From NCBI GenBank assembly GCA_015227615.1, contig JAALGZ010000027.1:434001-498000 (forward strand): 64,000 nt of DNA, written 5' to 3'. A program made the translations under genes and the position numbers. This DNA is from Labyrinthula sp. Ha (lineage: Eukaryota > Sar > Bigyra > Labyrinthulida > Labyrinthulaceae). The notes under the pieces were generated by a model, which worked only from the letters and a program-made list of their open reading frames with translations, was not told the origin of the DNA and ran no database searches. Positions within the stretch are counted from its first letter, which is position 1; each line of letters begins with the position of its first letter. Below are positions 56,619 to 64,000 of this stretch, piece after piece.

Positions 56619-59600
56619 CATAAATTAATAAGGGTCTCATCCTCTCAAAAAACTACAATTTTGACATGATTACCTTTATTTTCCGAATTTATGTACTAAT
56701 TTGAATACTCCATTATTATGTTCATGTTTGAACAATATAAATTCGGTTTCAAAAAATCTCTATGCATGCATCACTTTGAATATGTTCGACATGATTATTT
56801 TAAAGTAGTTTTTTATATTAAGGAATTTCTTTACTAGCTCTTGATTATGTAATTAAATTCTTTTGGCGATGGTGTGGTTAAATAACCTGAGCAGTTATAT
56901 ATATATATAATAGTGCTTATGTGTTGATAGTATTTGATGAATGAGTGGAGTTTGCAAACAGTGTTCAAGGGAATTTTCCCAAGGAAAATGCATTTTACAG
57001 ACACAGGAGGTGTTTTAGCTGAATGTTTCCCTCCATGTTTTTTGTTTTAAATTTTAAGCTAGATGTTCAATAATGGATGAATGTTTTATTGGTTTGGAGC
57101 TGATGTGCATTATGAAACTATCATTTACATGACGAATCCTCTAGCGCAAAGTTCAATGTTGAACATATTTATTTTGAAGAGACCATTTTTATTCTTTGTG
57201 TTATGTGGTTCATACAGCAAGAGGATATCCATTGTATTATTCAAATATTATTAAAGTATAGCCGATCTGCAGAAGAGCATTTATCTCTTGATCTTTGTGT
57301 ACAGCATAGCCCGTCTCTACAAGAATTGATTCACTTACAATGGTTCGGTATTCTTTGGTCATCAGAAGGAATATTTTTTTATCTCAATATCCATATATCT
57401 TACAATAACAATATATTAATTACTTTTTACGGTATTGAGGTTTTCTTATTGTAATATTCGAAATAAAGATACTTAAGTTTCGGGTGACGTATTGCACAAT
57501 AATTTTATCTCTACTGTTGAATTTTACATAATCCAAATCTAAAGTAGTGTTATTTTATAATCTTGCTTTAATTTGCTGGAGAATATTTATTCTTTTAATT
57601 TTGTTTTATTCAACATTAATTTTTGTTTTTCTGTCATTGAAGTTTAGACTGAATGGGATGGCTTTACCTTCACCATCTGACGGATGGAAATATTGATCAA
57701 ACTTTTAATCTTTTCCTTCTTCTTGTTTAGGTGAGTTAATATTATTTTATTTTTGAAAAAGCTTTATTTTCTTAAATCGTCCTACTTTGATAAAGCAAGT
57801 TCCTGATTTGTGATATATATATATATGTATGTATACTATCACATTTCTATCAAACATACTCTATATTATCACCAGACATCTGTTTGTGTACGAATCTTCC
57901 ATACTTTTCACACCGTTTCTTCTTTGGAGAAACCTTAGAGGTTGTCAATTAGATTTAAAAATTAGCACATACACTTAAAAGGATATAAATTTCTGTTCTA
58001 AACCAAATGTATGTACTATAGTGATATAGAATTTTACATATGTGTAGATGTTTAAAAGTTCTTAAGGAATAATACTTTATATGGGAAATTATAACCCATT
58101 GTATTATTTATTTATAATTTGAAAAGCGTCTTTATTTTTCTGGTATTTCGTTTGTTCGTCGCTGGATTTTTTGCCATTATTTAATGACATTGCTTTACAT
58201 GAAATGGAGTATCGTATTTCTCTGTAGTTCAAATTATTTTGAGATATTGAATTGTTGTTAATATTATTTTATCTAGCTATTTAGTCTAGTTCGGTTAAGA
58301 AAGAATATTATTACATATATAGTAGCCGAATTATAGGTACCTGATTTCTTAACCGTGTTTTGGGTTTCGGAAAAATATTTAAAATTTATTAACGGAGTAA
58401 TTAAAAACTCTGTCTTTGCAAAAAAAGTTATGGTGGGTTTTTATCTTTAAGTTTAAAAATTTTAGACATATTTAACGGGGAAAAAATAGCTATGTTGGTA
58501 CTTAAACTAGGAGTCGAGCGAAGTTGAAAAGGAATGAACGGAAGCCCTTTGGTTATTTTCAGATTGCTAGGTACAGGAAGAAACTATGTTGGTTAAATTC
58601 ATACTTGATTTTTATACTCAGAATGGGTAATGTTCATTAAAACTGAGAATATCCAAGATATTTTCACAGCTTGAAGTCTTATGATCTTGTCGTAGACCTA
58701 GTTTATTTTATATATATATATGTCATGAGCTATGTAATTCTCTCAGGAAATATACCTTCACTTAAGACAAAAATTCTTACTTGGTTTTAAATGGGTTCTA
58801 TTACGATGAAATTACTTTCCTCCAACATGTATACGTAATTTTCAATTTTCTTTATACATTTTTACTAGTTATTGAGACTTAGTTCAACACAGAACAACAA
58901 CTCAAGTATGGTCCCAGTTTTCAAAACTATACGGGGATGCTGTAAACTAAACTAATCTTATTACAGCTACTTTTTATCTGTTCAAAAGGATAACCACACA
59001 TATTTTTCCTTCAGTATTCCTTAGCAGAACAGGATTTTTAGATACTACAATATGATATTTACCAAGATTTTAGGATTTAAGAATAAGATATTCTTATCCT
59101 TACATTGAACCCACTTGTCACTTACTGCAATATAATAAAAATCTATTTAAAACTTTGTTTTGATAGTATTCTTACATATTTTGCTAGCTTAGGTTCCTAG
59201 CCACGTTTAATTGATACCACGTAAAAACTAGAATGTCTAGTAATATTCAGAAACTCTCGAATTACATAATTATATATATATAGTACTTCCTACAAAAAAA
59301 CTTGTGACATGATGTGATATATGTCCCTAAGATATATTTTTCCAGTGAAAATAAAGACAGTTCTGTTAAAAATATCTATGCCCCAAAGATAAGCATTTTA
59401 GGAAATAGACACCCTCGTCATCTACATTTAAAGCAAAATTTGACTGCGTTTATACCGTATTTGCAGATAAAAATAACATTTCCACTGATGCTAATGTATT
59501 TATGCTCTCCGATACCAAAATTTGCTTTAAAGAATATGTCGTATTGAATGTTTTCTATGTGCTTGAGATAAACGATAAGTATTATTTTCGTATTTTACGT

Positions 59601-60612
59601 CATAAGTAAGCTAAATCTCCTCTGCTAAAGGTCAAAGAATCAAAATCCAGTCACGAACCTGTTGTGTATTTATTTTCTTTCTTTAGTATTAACAGAAGCA
59701 AAAATAGGAATGAACAGTGAATACCAAACTAATAATATATTCCTTAAGTAACCATAAAAATACCATTAAAACAACACATGAATAATATAACGTTTTTAAT
59801 TACTACAGAGGTACAAGATCGTCAACTAACGGGAACAATCTTTATAATAAACAGAAAACAAACCTCTCTTCGATACATGCAATATTGTTCCTGTATACAA
59901 ATTCTTTACCTTAAATAAGTTCTGAACTGTAACGCTTAATAAATATCAAAGTTTTTTCTACACATTCAACATACTCAAAACCGAATTTATCGACCATAAT
60001 TAATCTACAGGTGTAAAACTTCTCTTCAAATTTTCCAATAAATTATTTGATCTTGTTTAAGACACAAGTTGTTCGTTTTCTTAATATATTTATCAGCCAA
60101 CTGTAACTGACGTTTTCATTCTTCATTAAATTTTAAATACCTTTTTGCAAAGTCTTGAACTATAGACTATTTCCAAAGCAACCTTGTACTGAATTTATCA
60201 TCAATATTTGTTGTGAAGTTAGTATTTTTAATAAATTAAAGAATATAAAGATAATGTGGTACATTTACTCCGTTTTGATTTCTAGAAAGATTGGTATGCG
60301 TAAGTGTTTGACAAGAAAATGATGAAATCTTTCTTAAATATCATATTGAGAATGACCATAAACTTCAAAAATTGATATCTCAGTGCTATGGTTTTTCAAG
60401 AACACATTTGACTACTCCGACAAAAACTTCTACTGATCACATTTAATTTTAATTGGTTCCCCAGGTGCATTGAATAAACTTTGACTTAGACTTTAATTAT
60501 TTAGCTACCAATTTTATTTTTATGGTTTAGACAGATTGCAAACCCCGTTGAATCAACAACAAATTCTAATGACCTCTTTATATTGGTTGTAGTTCATAAG
60601 AATGCTAAACCA

Positions 60613-60617
<5 letters not shown>

Positions 60618-60644
<27 letters not shown>
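60618..60644. repeat. (AT)n microsatellite
   Basis: An uninterrupted AT dinucleotide run of about 13 units. Confidence 0.9.
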
Positions 60645-61249
60645 GAATAACTCTAGTTAACCGAAACTTCCATTAATATTTAAATGTGTGATTTTACAGT
60701 TTACTATCTTTTCCATATTACATACATGGCAGAAAGGAAATAATCCAGTTACAAATTTTCCTATCCCTGAAAAAAATAAACCTCTTCATAAAATATTATG
60801 TAGCAGCAACTAAATTATGAGGTACAAATACTATTTAATTGTGTACATATTTAAGCTGACACATGCGTGTGTATGGAACAACATAAATTCTTGTATACTA
60901 AGAAAAGTCACATTCGCTATATTTAAAATTCTTAAACTCATATTCCCGCTCCTGAATGTTAAGCTCCGACATATTCTAATCTTTACATCGAAAACATTTT
61001 TGCAAGAACCCATCTTCTTTCAAAAACATATTTTCGCTAGGAATCTTTAGTTTCAATATGATAGATTAATTCCGGACTCTTGTTTTCAAAGTGATTTCAT
61101 TCCCGTCTACAAGTATTTTACCTAATCTTATCCCCACCTACGCTATTGAAACTGGTAGCAATCAATGGTTGAGTCTATCGCTTATATTTTTGTACCCTTT
61201 AAATATATAGGAGTAGCACTATAATTATGTAGTAGATTGGTGTATCGAA

Positions 61250-62130
61250 CACATTTTTTCTTATAAATATCTTCAACAGGGTTTTTGTGGCGCAGTTAAA
61301 AGTGTAAATATAGAGATGAATTTAATAAACCTAAAATGTTGGAATTCGTGTATTATGTGTATAATTTCCTTTTCGACAACATTCAAATCTACTTTTTGAT
61401 CCAAAAGAGCGTTAGAGAACAATTCTATTAGATTTTTATCTCCGTTAGAAATTAAATGAATTAAAGCTGTGTATACAGTTTATTTAGAAGCATCACACGC
61501 TAAAAATATTTGTAGTTTCAGCTATTCCTTCATTTAGCTGATTGTACTTCATATCATCATGTTCACTCCAAGATTCACACCAAGATATGCTAACCACATC
61601 CTTCTTAGTAATCGTTGTATTTAAGCAAAAAACTTCCCCCAACCTTTTGTAAAACCTCTTTGCAGAGAATTTATTTTTAAAAAAGTATACAATAGTTCCA
61701 TGTATGAAAACTAAGGAGCTTCTATGGTAGGCTCAGCGAATTTGAAGATAGTTCATATCCTGAATAATCTAAACGTGTTACTGGAAACAAAATATCAGTA
61801 TTAAAAATTTACATCTTTAAATATGTATCCTTAAACCTGCCTTATTCAATATTTCAGAAACAACACATAGCAACTCAACACGTTGCTTGTATCCTCTGTT
61901 TTTCTATATGATAAAATACAATCACAATAAATAATGATCAAGGCCATATAATATAATAATATGAGATTAACTATACTTAGTTTTGACAATCTGGGACAAA
62001 TAGAAAGCCCCATAGGTAGAAACTCATACTGATACAATGTTGTTCCAGAAGAAACAAATGTACACGGAGGCCTACTATTCTTCTGAACCGCTATTAGAAA
62101 AAATAACCCATGCAAGTCAAATGTGTTAAA
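61250..62130 (-). mobile_element. Ty3/gypsy-like retroelement fossil
   Basis: On the minus strand, a reverse-transcriptase-like segment lies at about 61.85-62.12 kb, with the Leu-Pro-Met-Gly-Leu turn typical of gypsy RTs. It is followed at about 61.3-61.5 kb by an RNase H-like segment with Asp-Ala-Ser and Glu-Lys-Glu motifs. Order and motifs fit Ty3/gypsy. Broken and old. Its upstream part may continue to the right edge of the window. Confidence 0.6.
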
Positions 62131-64000
62131 AACTTTACCTCGGTTATAGTCGATTTAATATCCATTAAAAGTGATAAACATTGATCTTTAAACTAATATA
62201 TTTATTAATATGGAAGAAAGGTGTAAAAATCTAATTATTTTTCTTCAAATTATCTTCTTTTCACTTGTTTTCGGATATTGCACTGGAAATATTATTAACT
62301 GAAATTTAAAATAAGAGTTTTCAACATTCCATCTCTTCATCATTTTTGAACCACAATTTAACTGTCATAAGTTCATTAAACTCTAAGAGATGGAGCTTAT
62401 AAATCTTATCCTAAAAATAATTTGTTTCAAAATTTTACGAAAATTTAGAGATGATATTTTCAACAACTCACCATTAAAACTAAAAAATATAACGAAACAA
62501 GACTAGATCAATTTAACCAGTACCCCTAATTCCTTCAAAATATATACATTTACGACACTGATTTAGAAATTTCAAACGTTCATATCCCACTAACTTAAGT
62601 TTATCAATACGGGCTTACAATCCAGTGTTATTAAGTTTGATTTTTATGTTTTTCCTCCCCAGAGTTTTTGCCTTATTCTATAATTTTATGAAATAAAAAG
62701 GACATGTAATTTCCTTCTAGGGGTTGGCTCTTTTCATTTATTCTTCTCTTCCTATTTAATTATATAATCTATAGTATCCATAATTAGATTAAATTTCTAT
62801 CCAACATATTAAATAATTTATTTGGTACAAATCGGCATCCCTATCAGAACACTAACAGTGATATGTGTCAAGGACCTAAGAAAAATCTTTGCGGATTAAC
62901 AGCTTGCTTTTTTCTATAAATAAATACCCAAAACTGCTCATAAATTTTATCCGACAGCGCCCTCTGTAGGAAGTAAATCACTGATTTTCGGTCCAAGCTT
63001 CTTATATTTTTTTTGGAAATATTTTGGGTAAACTGAATTAGAGCGAACTACTGTGACTATAGTATCATGGCTGTTGTAATTCCATATAATTTAACTAGAC
63101 TACCCCCAGGGATCCAATTTTATCTTCTCCAAGAAAATTTCCTTTGTTCTGTCTTTTCTGATATTCGAAATACAGGCACTCCTCGCCACATTTCCACCTT
63201 GTTGAAAACAACCAAAAACTTTAAATCACTTTTATTTTTTGCGTAATTTTCTCTAAATCTTTGCAGTTTAATATTCAATTCATGATGTTTAATCGTATAA
63301 TTTCCACTGTATGTATTGAAAGTCATCTCCATCTTTTATTTGGTAAGTGCACAATTTTCTGGTTCTTTTACAGGAAGGTACTTAAATCAAATTTTCTACC
63401 AAAACTCTTCCTAGTACTTGCTGTTGCATTACTAGACTTGTCAGACAATACGTTTACAACACCAGAATGAGATTCTTTAGACTAAAATTTTATTTTCTTC
63501 TCCCAAAAGCTCAGTTTCCATCGTCATCTGGGAAATATTTAGTATATTACAAGTGTATACGTATTATATTGGCATGTAAGTGTGTCAATATTTAATAAAT
63601 CTAGCCGTAAGGCTCCCATCCCATGTCAAAGAATCTTTAGAATGATTAATTGTCTTAAAACTACTCCACTGATGTGGCTTGGAAAATTTACCCATATTAC
63701 ATTTATAATTTTGCAACTCACTTTAAGTAAATACCCTCTCAGATCATGTAACACGGAAATAGATATATCAACTTTTAAACTTAAAAAACATTGGTTGAAA
63801 ACTGCATTCTGTAAATTATCCCCGTTGTTGAAAGTACTAATCAAAGCAACTAAAGAAACTGAACCCGTTTAGCTTCTTAATATAGCAGCAGTTTGTATAG
63901 GAACAAAGACGTAATGTTTTTTAAGTTCGACTCTTATTCATAAGAGAGAGATAAATTTCTTGACAACGTAAAACTATATAAAATACGAAAGTTACAAAGG
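62131..64000. other. Possible upstream part of the Ty3/gypsy fossil, otherwise gene-poor
   Basis: Minus-strand frames at 63120-63332 and 63626-63844 lie where gag and protease of the preceding element would be expected. They show no diagnostic motif, so they are not annotated separately. No host gene was seen. Confidence 0.3.

Larger units (their letters stand above)
54701..61250. other. Long AT-rich interval without genes
   Basis: About 6.5 kb with no supported host gene. Short frames at 55.4-56.3 kb, 57203-57454 and 59314-59547 match nothing. AT microsatellites occur at 56578-56618 and 60618-60644. The base composition and neighbours suggest degraded retroelements. Confidence 0.45.

Noticed and set aside
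57203-57454. Frame of 83 codons on the plus strand
   Set aside because: It starts with ATG but has no motif and lies in repeat-like AT-rich sequence.

Overview
This window is AT-rich eukaryotic nuclear DNA. It carries spliced genes for PIG-T, DDX18/Has1, a RasGEF, protein phosphatase inhibitor-2 and a Patched-like transporter, none of which occur in bacteria. The six introns I can place are all only 28-32 nt long, with GTA donors and (T/A)AG acceptors. Introns this small are known from several reduced or parasitic protist lineages, but the sequence alone does not let me name the species. Stops are ordinary (TAA, TAG and TGA are all used). No tRNA, rRNA or CRISPR was seen.

Layout: 1-3470 is an old Ty3/gypsy-like element cut by the left edge. 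4120-8213 is a tight gene island: a membrane-anchored glyoxalase II-like protein, a bidomain cytidine-deaminase-like protein, and a small convergent gene whose stop codon overlaps the deaminase stop. 8214-14836 is gene-poor, with a Mutator-like transposase remnant near 10.1-10.4 kb. 14837-18780 holds a RasGEF and a DDX18/Has1 helicase, convergent. 21686-23822 holds an SLC10A7/BASS4-type transporter, a tiny twin-CX9C protein and inhibitor-2. 25.7-31.2 kb is a decayed Ty3/gypsy element. 32448-33941 is PIG-T. 34-41 kb is empty apart from the approach to a LINE (41.2-43.6 kb). 43750-47949 holds a leucine-rich-repeat-like protein convergent with a Patched-like protein. From 48 kb to the end I see no host gene, only worn Ty1/copia-like and Ty3/gypsy-like pieces and AT microsatellites.

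The genes are ordinary housekeeping and signalling functions: methylglyoxal-type thioester hydrolysis, nucleoside metabolism, Ras activation, rRNA processing, small-molecule transport, mitochondrial intermembrane-space biogenesis, PP1 regulation, GPI anchoring, and RND-type sterol or lipid transport. No operon-like pathway cluster is apparent. The most noteworthy points are the very narrow intron length class (one intron is in frame and invisible to simple ORF calling), a deaminase that lacks one canonical zinc cysteine, a glyoxalase II with an N-terminal membrane anchor and a 420-residue unknown C-terminus, and a LINE with a cysteine/histidine insertion between two conserved reverse-transcriptase motifs.
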